DNA of 64,000 bases from Pseudomonas sp. IB20 (GTDB lineage: Bacteria > Pseudomonadota > Gammaproteobacteria > Pseudomonadales > Pseudomonadaceae), in NCBI RefSeq assembly GCF_009707325.1, contig NZ_CP046103.1, positions 3,864,886 to 3,928,885 of the forward strand, in the 5' to 3' direction. Shown one piece after another: positions 8,531-19,384 of the stretch. The notes under the pieces are model-generated. The model was not told the origin of the DNA. It searched no databases and was given only the letters and a program-made list of their open reading frames with translations. A program made the position numbers and the translations under genes. Within the stretch, counting starts at the first letter, position 1. Every line of letters starts with the position of its first letter.

Positions 8531-8648
8531 GTCGACGTGACATCTCCCCCAAGTGACGCGTCGACCTGGGTACCGACGGACTGCGTACTCTTGTTTTACT
8601 CCTAATGGTCTTAGCCCGGATTCCCCCCCCAGAACCCGGGTTTTTTTT
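8531..8648 (+). ncRNA. rgsA: Probable RgsA small RNA
   Basis: A 118-base transcript unit is visible. An extended -10 resembling the RpoS type (CAATACTT, 8518-8525) precedes it. The 5' end folds into a perfect 7-bp stem GTCGACG/CGTCGAC (8531-8537 with 8559-8565) that exposes a C-rich loop (ATCTCCCCC), a typical anti-Shine-Dalgarno seed. It ends with CCCGG/CCGGG and eight T (8641-8648). In P. aeruginosa the roughly 120-nt RpoS-dependent, Hfq-bound RgsA is annotated, as I recall, next to PA2958, beside tatD, the same location. Identity is inferred from position, size and structure. Confidence 0.6.
8615..8648 (+). terminator. Rho-independent terminator of the small RNA
   Basis: Stem CCCGG (8615-8619) with CCGGG (8636-8640), followed by TTTTTTTT. 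The large C-rich loop is unusual. Confidence 0.6.
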
Positions 8649-8666
8649 GCCTGCGATTAGGCCTTA

Positions 8667-9452
8667 TCAGCCGGCAACGTGGGCGAGCGGGAACAGGCGC
8701 TTGAAGTTCTCGGTGGTCTGCTCGGCAAAGCGCTCGTAGGATTCGCCGCGCAGCATCGCCAGGTAATCCGCCACGTCCCGCACGTATTCCGGCAGGTTCG
8801 GCTTGCCACGATGGGGGATGGGCGCCAGGTACGGCGAATCGGTTTCCACCAGCAGGCGGTCGGCCGGCACCTGGCGCGCCACGTCACGCAGGGCGTCGGC
8901 GTTGCGGAAGGTGACGATACCCGACAGGGAAATGTAGAAGCCCAGGTCCAGCGCGGCCTTGGCCATGTCCCAGTCTTCGGTGAAGCAGTGCAGCACGCCA
9001 GCCTGTGGCAATGCGGCTTCGCGCAGCAGCGTGAGCGTGTCGGCGCGGGCGCCCCGGGTGTGGACAATCACCGGCTTGCCGGTTTGCTGGGCGGCTTGCA
9101 GGTGCAGGCGGAAGGATGCCTGCTGCAATTGGGCGGCTTCGGGCTCGTAGTGGTAATCCAGGCCGGTTTCGCCAATCGCCACCACGCGTGGGTGGTTGAG
9201 TTCACCCAGTAGCCAATCCAGGGCCGGCGCTTCACCGGGTTTGAGATCCAGCGGGTGGATGCCCACCGAACAATCGACATCGGCATAACGATCAGCCAGC
9301 GCTTTGACGTCGGCGGCGTTCTCGGCGCTCACGCCGATGCACAGGAAGTGCCCTACTCCACGCTGGCGCGCCGCTTCAAGGGCAGCGTCAAGGGAGCCAC
9401 CGTGCTGGGCAAGGTCGAGGCGATCAAGGTGGCAATGGGAATCTACGAGCAT
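8667..9452 (-). CDS. TatD-family metal-dependent hydrolase (YcfH-like)
   Basis: A 261-residue TIM-barrel hydrolase of the TatD DNase family. The metal ligands are visible in the N-terminal DSHCHLD (His6, His8), in AIGETGLDYHY (Glu) and in the C-terminal VETDSPYLAP (Asp). Probable 3'-5' nuclease or D-aminoacyl hydrolase activity, as in the family. The gene is 77 bases downstream of holB, the same neighbourhood as YcfH in E. coli. In P. aeruginosa pilZ lies between them; here it does not. Confidence 0.88.
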   Translation of the reverse strand: MLVDSHCHLDRLDLAQHGGSLDAALEAARQRGVGHFLCIGVSAENAADVKALADRYADVDCSVGIHPLDLKPGEAPALDWLLGELNHPRVVAIGETGLDYHYEPEAAQLQQASFRLHLQAAQQTGKPVIVHTRGARADTLTLLREAALPQAGVLHCFTEDWDMAKAALDLGFYISLSGIVTFRNADALRDVARQVPADRLLVETDSPYLAPIPHRGKPNLPEYVRDVADYLAMLRGESYERFAEQTTENFKRLFPLAHVAG

Positions 9453-9529
9453 AGGAAGTTACAACTTAGTCCGGTAAAGGTGAGCCACGGAACGTGTCTG
9501 GCCAACGATACAACCGTCGGCCACGGAAA

Positions 9530-11153
<1,624 letters not shown>

Positions 11154-11163
11154 TTAGTCAGAG

Positions 11164-12360
11164 TCATTGCGGGCTTTGCGGCGCGGCGGTGTCCCGCGCA
11201 GGCTCGGCGGGCGTTTCACCCGGTGCTTGCGCCGGTGCATCAGCAGGGGGCGACGCGTCCCGGGGTTTCACCGGTGCTTGCGCCGGTGCATCAGCAGGGG
11301 GCGACGCGTCTTCCGGTGGTTTCACCACTGGCGCCGGGCTGGAACGGTAATCGGCGCGGCGCTTGAGCTGAAACTCACGCACGGCGGCATTATGCGCATC
11401 CAGGTCATCGGAGAAAATATGGCTGCCATCGCCACGGGCGACGAAATACAGGCTGCTGCCCGGCACCGGGTTCAACGCGGCATGGATCGCCTCGCGGCCG
11501 ACCATCGCGATCGGCGTCGGCGGCAAGCCGGCAACCATGTAGGTGTTGTAGGGGTTGGCTTCCTTGAGGTGCGCACGGGTCAGCTTGCCGTTGTAGCGTT
11601 CACCCAAGCCGTAGATCACCGTTGGGTCGGTTTGCAGCAGCATGCCGATCTTCATCCGCCGCACAAAGACGCCCGCGATCTGCCCGCGCTCTTGCGGCAC
11701 GCCGGTCTCTTTCTCGACCAGGGAAGCCATGATCAGCGCTTGGTAAGGGTCGGTGTAGGGCGCATCAGCGGCGCGCTTGCTCCACTCTTGAGCGAGCACA
11801 TCGTCCAGGCGGTTGTAGGCTTTTTTCAGGAATTCGACGTCGGTCATGCCGCGCACGAAGCGGTAGGTATCAGGAAAGAACCGCCCTTCGGGGAACACGC
11901 CAGGGTGGCCGAGCTTATCCATCACTTCGCTGTCGCTCAGGCCAGACAGGGTCTGCACGATCTTTTCATGCTTGGCCAGGGCCGATCGCACTTGGCGGAA
12001 GTTCCAGCCCTCCACCAACGTCAGGCTGTATTGCACCACTTCGCCGCGCTGCCACAGGCCGATCAGGCCTTCGGCGGTGAGGCCGGGGGTCATGCGGTAT
12101 TCGCCGCTGTGCAGCGGCTGGCCGTCGAGGTTGAAACGCCAGTACAGGCGCAACCAGAAGGCATCATCAAGCACGCCTTCGGCTTCGAGGCGATTGAAAG
12201 TCCCCGTCGGGGTCGACCCCGCCGGTACATCGAGCAATTGTTCCTGGGTCAGATTCAGGGGCTGCTTCAAGGCAGAGTCAAGCTTCCAGGCCGAGAAGCC
12301 CAGCAGCAAGCCTGCCGAGACCAGGCCGATCTGCAGCAGTAAAACCAGTTTTCGTATCAA
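11164..12360 (-). CDS. mltG: Endolytic murein transglycosylase MltG
   Basis: A roughly 398-residue YceG-like enzyme that cuts nascent glycan strands and sets their length. An N-terminal membrane anchor (about residues 2-25) precedes a LysM-like region and the catalytic domain; the active-site Glu is in SLVEKETG. A TTG at 12360, directly after the pabC stop, is chosen as start; another TTG exists at 12417. The C-terminal tail of about 55 residues is low-complexity Pro/Ala and contains a nearly perfect tandem copy of an 11-14-residue unit (ASPPADAPAQAP), which is unusual for the family. Confidence 0.9.
   Translation of the reverse strand: MIRKLVLLLQIGLVSAGLLLGFSAWKLDSALKQPLNLTQEQLLDVPAGSTPTGTFNRLEAEGVLDDAFWLRLYWRFNLDGQPLHSGEYRMTPGLTAEGLIGLWQRGEVVQYSLTLVEGWNFRQVRSALAKHEKIVQTLSGLSDSEVMDKLGHPGVFPEGRFFPDTYRFVRGMTDVEFLKKAYNRLDDVLAQEWSKRAADAPYTDPYQALIMASLVEKETGVPQERGQIAGVFVRRMKIGMLLQTDPTVIYGLGERYNGKLTRAHLKEANPYNTYMVAGLPPTPIAMVGREAIHAALNPVPGSSLYFVARGDGSHIFSDDLDAHNAAVREFQLKRRADYRSSPAPVVKPPEDASPPADAPAQAPVKPRDASPPADAPAQAPGETPAEPARDTAAPQSPQ
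11212..11310. repeat. Tandem duplication in the mltG tail
   Basis: Two adjacent copies of about 51 bases, each containing cggtgcttgcgccggtgcat and cagcagggggcgacgcgtc, encode the doubled ASPPADAPAQAP unit. Near-identity at DNA level points to a recent in-frame duplication. Confidence 0.8.
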
Positions 12361-12361
12361 C

Positions 12362-13177
12362 TCAAATATCCAATAGCGCGCGAACAATGGCCTGCAGTTT
12401 ACGGGTGAGCGGCCCAACCGGCCAGCTCATCGCAGCACAGCCACGCACCGGCCAAATGCCATAGACGCTGTTGCAAACAAAAACCTCGTCGGCCTGCTGC
12501 AACTGCTCAAGGCTAATGTCGGCCACGTCCAGCGGCATGCCAAGTGCTTGAGCCTGGGCCAGAATCTCGGCGCGCATGACTCCGGCGACCCCGCAACGAT
12601 TCAGATCGGCGGTCGTTAACACGCCGTTGCGCACCAGGAACAGGTTGCTGAACACGCCCTCGATGACGCGCCCGGACATATCCAGCATCAATCCTTCGGC
12701 GTGCTCAACGTCCTGCCACTCGGCGCGGGCGATCACTTGTTCCAGGCGATTAAGGTGCTTGAGACCGGCGAGCAACGGCTGCTCGGCCAAGCGGGTGGCG
12801 CACGGAAACAGGCGGATGCCGTCGGTTCCATACGCGGGGGGATAAGTAGCGGGCGGATTGCCCTGCAAGAGACGGCGCACCGGGGCGCCTGGGTTGATGC
12901 CATAACCGCGCAAGCTGTCGCCGCGGGTGAGGATCAATTTGAGAACACCGTCGCCAAGGGCGGCGGCATACGCCAGCACTTCGTTACGGACAAGCTTTGG
13001 GTCCGTAACCAAGGCTAGGCGCCTGCAACCCTCGTCAAGGCGTTGCAGGTGACGGTCGAGCAGCACAGGCTGCCCGGCCTTGACGGCGATGGTTTCAAAC
13101 ACCCCATCACCGTACGCCAGGCCGCGATCTTTCAGGGGCACGTTGTCCGCTGGCTGACCGTCGACCCAGCTGTGCAT
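12362..13177 (-). CDS. pabC: Aminodeoxychorismate lyase
   Basis: A 271-residue PLP-dependent class IV aminotransferase-fold enzyme that splits 4-amino-4-deoxychorismate into p-aminobenzoate and pyruvate for folate. The family opening (DRGLAYGDGVFET) and the C-terminal DEVFVCNSVYGIWPV are intact; the PLP lysine is in VLKLILTRG. The ATG at 13177 touches the fabF stop; an overlapping GTG at 13180 is an alternative. The fabF-pabC-mltG order is conserved in gamma-proteobacteria. Confidence 0.92.
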   Translation of the reverse strand: MHSWVDGQPADNVPLKDRGLAYGDGVFETIAVKAGQPVLLDRHLQRLDEGCRRLALVTDPKLVRNEVLAYAAALGDGVLKLILTRGDSLRGYGINPGAPVRRLLQGNPPATYPPAYGTDGIRLFPCATRLAEQPLLAGLKHLNRLEQVIARAEWQDVEHAEGLMLDMSGRVIEGVFSNLFLVRNGVLTTADLNRCGVAGVMRAEILAQAQALGMPLDVADISLEQLQQADEVFVCNSVYGIWPVRGCAAMSWPVGPLTRKLQAIVRALLDI

Positions 13178-14421
13178 CACTGCGTGAACCGGCGGAACAC
13201 CAGGGAACCGTTGGTGCCACCAAAACCGAACGAGTTGGAGATCACCACGTCGATCGGCATCGGCTGCGCTTCGTGAGGCACGAAGTTCAGGTCGCAGCCT
13301 TCGTCCGGCTCATCAAGGTTGATGGTCGGCGGAGCGACCTGATCCTTGATGGCCATCACACTGAAGATTGCCTCGACCGCGCCCGCCGCACCCAACAGGT
13401 GGCCGGTCATGGACTTGGTGGAGCTGACCGCCAGCTTATAGGCGTGCTCACCGAACACCGACTTGATGGCTTCGGCTTCCGCCAGGTCGCCGGTCATGGT
13501 CGAGGTGCCGTGGGCGTTGATGTACTGCACCTGGTCGGCGTTGACCTTCGCATCGCGCAAGGCGTTGGTGATGCAACGCGCAGCACCGGCACCGTCGGAC
13601 GGTGGCGAGGTCATGTGGTAGGCATCACCGCTCATGCCAAAGCCGATCAGCTCCGCGTAGATCGTGGCACCACGCGCCTTGGCGTGCTCCAACTCTTCCA
13701 GTACCAGCGCACCGGCGCCGTCGGACAGTACAAAGCCGTCACGGCCCTTGTCCCACGGACGACTGGCACGGGTCGGCTCGTCGTTGCGCGTCGACAGCGC
13801 ACGGGACGCGCCGAAGCCGCCCATGCCCAGGCCGCAGGCGGCCATCTCGGCACCACCGGCGATCATCACGTCAGCTTCGTCATAGGCGATGTTGCGTGCT
13901 GCCATGCCGATGCAGTGCGTACCCGTGGTGCACGCCGTCGCAATGGCGTAGTTAGGCCCCTGTGCACCGAGGTGGATGGACAGGAAACCGGAAATCATAT
14001 TGATGATCGAGCCCGGGACGAAGAACGGTGAAATTCGACGGGGGCCGGAATCGTGCAGCGTGCGGCTGGTTTCTTCGATATTGGTCAAACCGCCAATACC
14101 CGAACCCATGGCCACGCCGATGCGCTCACGGTTGGCGTCGGTGACTTCCAGGCCGGCATTACGCACCGCCTGAAAACCGGCGGCCAGGCCGTATTGAATG
14201 AACAGGTCGAGTTTGCGGGACTCTTTGATCGAGAGATATTCCTCGACATTGAAGCCCTTTACCGAGCCGCCAAAACGGGTGGAATAGGCAGAAAGGTCCG
14301 TGTGTTCGATCAGACCGATACCACTGCGGCCAGCCAGAATGCCCTGCCAACTGCTTGGCACATCCGTACCCAGTGGCGACAACATACCCATACCGGTGAC
14401 TACGACGCGTCTACGCGACAC
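13177..14421 (-). CDS. fabF: 3-oxoacyl-ACP synthase II (KAS II)
   Basis: A 414-residue condensing enzyme of fatty acid elongation. The Cys-His-His triad is visible in order: [10 protein letters not shown] (nucleophile), [11 protein letters not shown], and [12 protein letters not shown]. The start is a GTG (14421). A strong hairpin separates it from acpP, which probably lets acpP be expressed far more than fabF. It corresponds to FabF1 (PA2965) of P. aeruginosa. Confidence 0.95.
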   Translation of the reverse strand: MSRRRVVVTGMGMLSPLGTDVPSSWQGILAGRSGIGLIEHTDLSAYSTRFGGSVKGFNVEEYLSIKESRKLDLFIQYGLAAGFQAVRNAGLEVTDANRERIGVAMGSGIGGLTNIEETSRTLHDSGPRRISPFFVPGSIINMISGFLSIHLGAQGPNYAIATACTTGTHCIGMAARNIAYDEADVMIAGGAEMAACGLGMGGFGASRALSTRNDEPTRASRPWDKGRDGFVLSDGAGALVLEELEHAKARGATIYAELIGFGMSGDAYHMTSPPSDGAGAARCITNALRDAKVNADQVQYINAHGTSTMTGDLAEAEAIKSVFGEHAYKLAVSSTKSMTGHLLGAAGAVEAIFSVMAIKDQVAPPTINLDEPDEGCDLNFVPHEAQPMPIDVVISNSFGFGGTNGSLVFRRFTQ

Positions 14422-14500
14422 AGCACTCTCCTTTTTCTTGATGACGACACTTCGCTAGCGCTCACGCTTCATCAGAGCAAAAGTCTCATCAGAGCTAAAG

Positions 14501-14536
14501 AAAAAACCGCACGCCGTTACAGCAGTGCGGTTTTTC
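14501..14536 (-). terminator. Intercistronic terminator between acpP and fabF
   Basis: CCGCAC and GTGCGG arms flanked by A and T runs on both sides, so it can act on either strand. It lies 29 bases after acpP on the minus strand and before fabF, probably a partial terminator. Confidence 0.75.
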
Positions 14537-14564
14537 CCTAACAGCAAGCGACGACTACAAACTA

Positions 14565-14801
14565 TTACGCCTGGTGGTTCGTAACGTAGTCGATAGCAGC
14601 TTGAACAGTAGTGATTTTTTCAGCTTCTTCGTCCGGGATTTCGGTCTCGAATTCCTCTTCCAGAGCCATCACCAGCTCAACGGTGTCAAGGGAATCGGCA
14701 CCCAGGTCTTCTACGAAGGAAGCAGTGTTGGTCACTTCTTCTTCTTTGACGCCCAGTTGCTCGGCAACGATTTTCTTGACGCGCTCTTCGATGGTGCTCA
14801 T
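14565..14801 (-). CDS. acpP: Acyl carrier protein
   Basis: A 78-residue acidic four-helix protein. Ser37 in [10 protein letters not shown] is the 4'-phosphopantetheine attachment site, and the gene for the phosphopantetheinyl transferase PcpS lies elsewhere in this window (34065-34781). It carries the growing fatty acyl chain. It is located between fabG and fabF as in most gamma-proteobacteria. Confidence 0.97.
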   Translation of the reverse strand: MSTIEERVKKIVAEQLGVKEEEVTNTASFVEDLGADSLDTVELVMALEEEFETEIPDEEAEKITTVQAAIDYVTNHQA

Positions 14802-14992
14802 ACCTTGTTTAACTCCTAATGGACAAATTCAGGCAGCTGGCCAGTGGGTAAGTGTATAGAAAGCCATTTCAGCTTTTCAACTGAAAGCTTCACCCTGTAC
14901 CCGGTCCGCCACCTGCCTATAAATTAAGTTGCAGCTTTATAACGGATTTTAGACAGCTCGTATGACATTTTTTTGAAGCGATCCGTCACAAT

Positions 14993-15736
14993 TTAACTCA
15001 TGTACATCCCGCCGTTCACCGGGATTGTAGCCCCAGTCACGTATGCCGCACCGTCGGATGCCAGGAAAGTGACCACATTTGCGATCTCTTGAGCCTGGCC
15101 CAGACGGCCCAGCGGAATCTGCGTCAGCAGCGCTTCACGCTGTGCTTCGGGCAGTTCGCGGGTCATATCAGTGTCGATGAACCCTGGGGCCACCGAGTTG
15201 ACCGTAATCGACCGCGAGCCGACTTCACGGGCCAATGCACGGCTGAAACCTTCCAGACCGGCTTTAGCCGCCGCGTAGTTTACTTGGCCTGCGTTGCCCA
15301 TGGCACCCACTACGGAGCCAATATTGATAATTCGACCCCAACGCGCCTTGGTCATGCCACGCAAAACACCCTTGGACAGGCGAAACAGACTGTTCAAGTT
15401 GGTATCGACCACGTCGTACCACTCGTCGTCTTTCATGCGCATCATCAGGTTGTCGCGGGTAATACCGGCGTTGTTCACCAGAATAGCCGGCGCGCCGAAC
15501 TGTGCAGTGATTTCAGCCAGGACAGCGGCAACCGACTCATCGCTGGTCACGTTCAGCTCAAGGCCGGTGCCCTGAACGCCGTTTTCCTTCAAGGTGGCGG
15601 CGATACGCTCGGCACCCGAGGCGGACGTGGCAGTGCCGATAACAACGGCGCCCTGACGGCCCAGTTCCAGGGCGATCGCCTGGCCAATGCCACGGCTGGC
15701 GCCGGTAACCAGTGCAACTTTACCTTGCAGACTCAT
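14993..15736 (-). CDS. fabG: 3-oxoacyl-ACP reductase
   Basis: A 247-residue short-chain dehydrogenase that reduces 3-oxoacyl-ACP with NADPH. TGASRGIG (11-18) is the cofactor loop, NNAG is at 88-91, and the catalytic Ser141, Tyr154 and Lys158 are all in place. The gene follows fabD by 32 bases. A 191-base gap before acpP holds an A+T-rich stretch that may contain a separate acpP promoter. Confidence 0.96.
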   Translation of the reverse strand: MSLQGKVALVTGASRGIGQAIALELGRQGAVVIGTATSASGAERIAATLKENGVQGTGLELNVTSDESVAAVLAEITAQFGAPAILVNNAGITRDNLMMRMKDDEWYDVVDTNLNSLFRLSKGVLRGMTKARWGRIINIGSVVGAMGNAGQVNYAAAKAGLEGFSRALAREVGSRSITVNSVAPGFIDTDMTRELPEAQREALLTQIPLGRLGQAQEIANVVTFLASDGAAYVTGATIPVNGGMYMS

Positions 15737-15768
15737 GCAGGCTTCTCCTAAGTTCGGGGATCAGGGAT

Positions 15769-16707
15769 TCAGGCCAGTGCCGCGCGAGCGGCAGCAAAGG
15801 CATCCGGGGTATTGAGGTTGGCAGTCGACACGCCGTCGGCGCAGCGCTTGTTCAAGCCAGCCAGGACTTTGCCCGGGCCACACTCGACAAGCGTGGTAGC
15901 GCCATTGGCGGCCAGGGTCTGCACTGACTCAACCCAGCGCACAGGCTTGTAGAGTTGCTCGAGCAGGTCGCGCTTGAGGGTGTCGAGGTCGGCGGCAACG
16001 GCCGCGCTGACGTTCTGCACCAGCGGGATCTGCGGCACCTGCCAGTTGATGGCGGCGATGGACTCGGCAAAACGCTCAGCGGCCGGGCGCATCAGCTCGC
16101 AGTGGGACGGCACGCTGACCGGCAATGGCAGGGCGCGCTTGGCGCCACGGGCCTTGCAGCCTTCGATGGCACGTTCAACCGCCGCCTTGGCACCGGCGAT
16201 CACCACCTGGCCAGGGGAGTTGAAATTCACCGCGCTGACCACTTCGCCTTGGGCCGCTTCGGCGCAAGCTTCGATCACCACAGCATCGTCCAGGCCCAAG
16301 ATAGCGGCCATGCCGCCCTGCCCGGCCGGCACGGCTTCCTGCATCAGTTGGCCACGACGCTCGACCAGCTTGACCGCTTCACCCAAGGTCAGGCTGCCTG
16401 CGGCCACCAGGGCGCTGTATTCGCCCAAGCTGTGACCGGCCACGTAAGCCGGGCGCGCGCCGCCTTCGGCCAGCCACAAGCGCCACAGGGCGATCGAAGC
16501 GGTCAGGATGGCCGGCTGAGTTTTATCGGTTTGATTGAGTTGCTCTTCCGGCCCCTGCTGGGTCAGCGCCCATAGGTCGTAACCCAGGGCATCGGAAGCT
16601 TCCTTGAAAGTTTCCAGGATCAGCGGATGTTGCGCGCCCAGCTCGGCCAACATGCCGAGGGACTGCGAACCCTGCCCTGGAAAGACGAATGCGAGGGATG
16701 TAGACAT
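15769..16707 (-). CDS. fabD: Malonyl-CoA:ACP transacylase
   Basis: A 312-residue transacylase that loads malonate onto ACP. The opening FVFPGQGSQ, the nucleophile Ser93 in GHSLGEYSAL, and the active-site His in VPSHCELM are present. The start MSTSLAFVF at 16707 is chosen; the longer frame adds 46 unsupported residues that cover the intergenic region. Confidence 0.95.
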   Translation of the reverse strand: MSTSLAFVFPGQGSQSLGMLAELGAQHPLILETFKEASDALGYDLWALTQQGPEEQLNQTDKTQPAILTASIALWRLWLAEGGARPAYVAGHSLGEYSALVAAGSLTLGEAVKLVERRGQLMQEAVPAGQGGMAAILGLDDAVVIEACAEAAQGEVVSAVNFNSPGQVVIAGAKAAVERAIEGCKARGAKRALPLPVSVPSHCELMRPAAERFAESIAAINWQVPQIPLVQNVSAAVAADLDTLKRDLLEQLYKPVRWVESVQTLAANGATTLVECGPGKVLAGLNKRCADGVSTANLNTPDAFAAARAALA

Positions 16708-16825
16708 GTAACAAGCCCCTAATGATCTGGTCGTCAAAAATGCGCACTCCCGATTTTGAGAGAAAACAGATTGGATGGTCAATTGAACTGGCCGGTCACA
16801 TTTAAGCACTCCCGGGCCGATTCGC

Positions 16826-17836
16826 CTAAGGCAACAAGTCCTCAAGACGGCCGTGCAAGCGTTGCGGCAGGTTTTCCTGGATCTCGATCAACGCCCGCGC
16901 AATCGCACTTTGAAAGCCTTGCACGCCCGCCGAACCGTGGCTTTTAACGACAATGCCCTGCAACCCCAGAAAGCTCGCACCGTTGTGCCGCGCCGGCGCC
17001 AGGTCAGCCTGCAAGCGACGCATCAACGGCAGCGCCAGGGCGCCGACCAGGCGTGAGGCCAGGTTCTGCTTGAACAAGGCCTCGATACGCGTGGCAATCA
17101 TGGTCGCCAGGCCTTCGCTGGACTTGAGCAGGATATTGCCGACAAACCCGTCGCACACCACCACATCGGCTTCGCCCCGGTACAAGCCGTCACCTTCGAC
17201 AAAGCCGATGTAGTTCAAGCCCCGCGCACCTTGCAACAAGGTGGCGGCGAGCTTGACCTGCTGGTTGCCCTTAATGTCCTCAGTGCCGATATTCAGCAAC
17301 GCCACCCGCGGTCGGTTCACGCCCAGCGCCTCGGCAGCCACCGAGCCCATCACGGCGAACTGAAACAAATGCTCGGCACTGCAATCGACGTTCGCGCCCA
17401 GGTCCAGCAGTTGGCAGTAGCCTTTCTGCGTAGGAATCGCCGCGACCATCGCCGGCCGATCAATACCGGGCAACGTCTTGAGCACATGCCGCGACAACGC
17501 CATCAACGCCCCGGTATTGCCCGCACTGACACAGGCTTGCACCTTGCCATCACGCAGCAACTCAAGGGCCACCCGCATTGAAGAGTCAGGCTTGCCACGC
17601 AGGGCTGTCGCCGGCTTGTCGTCCATCCTGATGGTTTCGCTGGCCGGCGTAATCGTCAGGCGCGCGCGATCCACCGCCGGATGGCTGGCAATCAGTTCTT
17701 CAAGAAGGGAGAGTTGACCGACGAGGGTCAGGTGCAGCGAGGGCGTAGCAGCCAGGCTGGCAATGCAAGCCTGAACAATGCTGCGGGGACCGAAGTCCCC
17801 GCCCATTGCGTCAATCGCGATGACTTGAGCAGACAA
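16826..17836 (-). CDS. plsX: Phosphate acyltransferase PlsX
   Basis: A 336-residue enzyme that makes acyl-phosphate from acyl-ACP for phospholipid synthesis. Typical motifs: [11 protein letters not shown] at the N terminus, [10 protein letters not shown] in the first third, and VVCDGFVGN. It starts 4 bases downstream of rpmF, the conserved rpmF-plsX arrangement, and precedes fabD by 118 bases. Confidence 0.95.
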   Translation of the reverse strand: MSAQVIAIDAMGGDFGPRSIVQACIASLAATPSLHLTLVGQLSLLEELIASHPAVDRARLTITPASETIRMDDKPATALRGKPDSSMRVALELLRDGKVQACVSAGNTGALMALSRHVLKTLPGIDRPAMVAAIPTQKGYCQLLDLGANVDCSAEHLFQFAVMGSVAAEALGVNRPRVALLNIGTEDIKGNQQVKLAATLLQGARGLNYIGFVEGDGLYRGEADVVVCDGFVGNILLKSSEGLATMIATRIEALFKQNLASRLVGALALPLMRRLQADLAPARHNGASFLGLQGIVVKSHGSAGVQGFQSAIARALIEIQENLPQRLHGRLEDLLP

Positions 17837-17840
17837 GTGA

Positions 17841-18023
17841 TTACTCGTCAGCGCCCTTGTCGATCACTTTACGGCCACGGTATACGCCTTCTGGCGATAC
17901 GTGGTGACGCAGGTGAATTTCACCGGTGGTTTTTTCTACAGACAGAGTGCTCGCCGTCAGGGCGTCGTGCGAACGACGCATGTCACGGGCAGAGCGGGAT
18001 TTTTTGTTCTGCTGAACAGCCAT
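17841..18023 (-). CDS. rpmF: 50S ribosomal protein L32
   Basis: A 60-residue basic ribosomal protein beginning [20 protein letters not shown], the standard L32 opening. It lacks the zinc-binding Cys set, as is usual for gamma-proteobacterial L32. It sits 13 bases after yceD and 4 before plsX. Confidence 0.97.
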   Translation of the reverse strand: MAVQQNKKSRSARDMRRSHDALTASTLSVEKTTGEIHLRHHVSPEGVYRGRKVIDKGADE

Positions 18024-18036
18024 AATTGATTAACTC

Positions 18037-18567
18037 CTAAACGTTTGGGTCACGCTTTAACTGCGCCAATACACTGAACGGGTTGGACCGCGTTACCTCG
18101 TCCTCGCTCGGCTCGGCCTCGTCATCGAGACCCTCCGGCTGCTGGCATTCTTCCGGATGATGAGCAGGCACAATGGGCAAGGCGAGCAGAAGCTCTTCCT
18201 CGATCAGTGCATGCAGATCCAAAGGATCTTCGCCCAGTTCCAGCACGTCATAACCTTTCGGCAACGACTGGGTATTCGCACCCTCCTTCACCACAGCGTA
18301 ACTGCATTCGCTGTGAATCGGCAGGGTGACCAGCTCAAGACAACGCTGGCAAACCATTTTGACTTCGGTGTCGATAAAACTGTGGATTACCACAGACTTA
18401 CGTTCATCTCGTTCAAAAACGAATTTGGCCTGCACCGTACCGACAGTGTCGGAAAGCGGGTCGCAGAGTCTCTCCAAATCGGCCAGCAGCAATTCACCTT
18501 GAAGGGAAGTGCCACGATCTGCCAATTTGCGCGGGTCAACGTGAGGTGGAATCGGGTCATTCAACAT
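18037..18567 (-). CDS. yceD: YceD/DUF177 family protein
   Basis: A 176-residue DUF177 protein, known from work in plants and bacteria to be linked to 23S rRNA accumulation. A CQRC motif near the middle matches the family's conserved Cys pair. The start MLNDPIPPH at 18567 is chosen over a frame 8 codons longer. It is the first gene of the yceD-rpmF-plsX-fab run and is divergent from maf, so the main promoter should lie in 18568-18672. Confidence 0.9.
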   Translation of the reverse strand: MLNDPIPPHVDPRKLADRGTSLQGELLLADLERLCDPLSDTVGTVQAKFVFERDERKSVVIHSFIDTEVKMVCQRCLELVTLPIHSECSYAVVKEGANTQSLPKGYDVLELGEDPLDLHALIEEELLLALPIVPAHHPEECQQPEGLDDEAEPSEDEVTRSNPFSVLAQLKRDPNV

Positions 18568-18672
18568 AGGCGCAGCATTATAGGGATGCACCCAGCCATG
18601 TCAAAGGAAATTCAGCCCTGTGCGTCAGCGGGTCGCCTCGCTAGAATCTCCAACTGCCTTAAGGAGACGCCC

Positions 18673-19251
18673 ATGCTGCCTTTATTACTCGCATCCAGCT
18701 CGGTTTACCGCCGGGAATTGCTGAGCCGCCTGCACCTGCCGTTCATCTGCAGCTCGCCGGACATCGACGAAAGCCACCGCGAAAATGAGTCCGCCATCGA
18801 GCTGGTCAAACGCCTGGCCGAAGAGAAAGCCCGCGCCCTTGCCCACAGCCATCCAAGGCATCTGATTATTGGCTCGGACCAGGTGGCCGCGCTCGACGGC
18901 CGGATCATCGGCAAGCCCCACACCTTCGAAAATGCCCGCGAACAATTGTTGGCAGCCAGCGGCAAGCGCGTGACCTTCCTCACCGGCCTGGCACTGCTTA
19001 ACAGCGAGACCGGGCACTGCCAGGTCGACTGCGTGCCGTTTACGGTACACATGCGCGTATTGGACGTGGAGCGCATTGAGCGCTACCTGCGCGCCGAGCA
19101 GCCTTATGACTGTGCCGGCAGCTTCAAGGCTGAAGGGCTGGGCGTGAGCCTGTTTCAGAGCACTGAAGGGCCGGATGCCACCAGCCTCATAGGCTTACCA
19201 CTGATTCGCCTAGTGGATATGTTGCTGGCTGAAGGCGTGCAGATCCCTTAA
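18673..19251 (+). CDS. yceF: Maf-like nucleotide pyrophosphatase (YceF subfamily)
   Basis: A 192-residue Maf/HAM1 superfamily protein; the YceF branch hydrolyses 7-methyl-GTP. It begins LLLASSSVYRRELL, has GSDQVAALDG and the C-terminal TSLIGLPL. The ATG at 18673 follows AAGGAG at ideal spacing. It is divergent from yceD, as in other Pseudomonas. Confidence 0.9.
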   Translation: MLPLLLASSSVYRRELLSRLHLPFICSSPDIDESHRENESAIELVKRLAEEKARALAHSHPRHLIIGSDQVAALDGRIIGKPHTFENAREQLLAASGKRVTFLTGLALLNSETGHCQVDCVPFTVHMRVLDVERIERYLRAEQPYDCAGSFKAEGLGVSLFQSTEGPDATSLIGLPLIRLVDMLLAEGVQIP

Positions 19252-19270
19252 ACCCACCACAAAACCAAAT

Positions 19271-19358
19271 GTGGGAGCTGGCCTGCCTGCGATAGCGCTC
19301 GGCCAGCCGCTATAAATGCCAGCTGACAAACCGCTATCGCGGGCAAGCCCGCTCCCAC
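19271..19358. repeat. REP palindrome pair
   Basis: Inverted REP halves gtgggagctggcctgcctgc and gcgggcaagcccgctcccac lie between the convergent maf and sppA genes and may serve as a transcription end. Confidence 0.8.
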
Positions 19359-19384
19359 ACTTGAAACTCTGCGCCTGCTGGATC

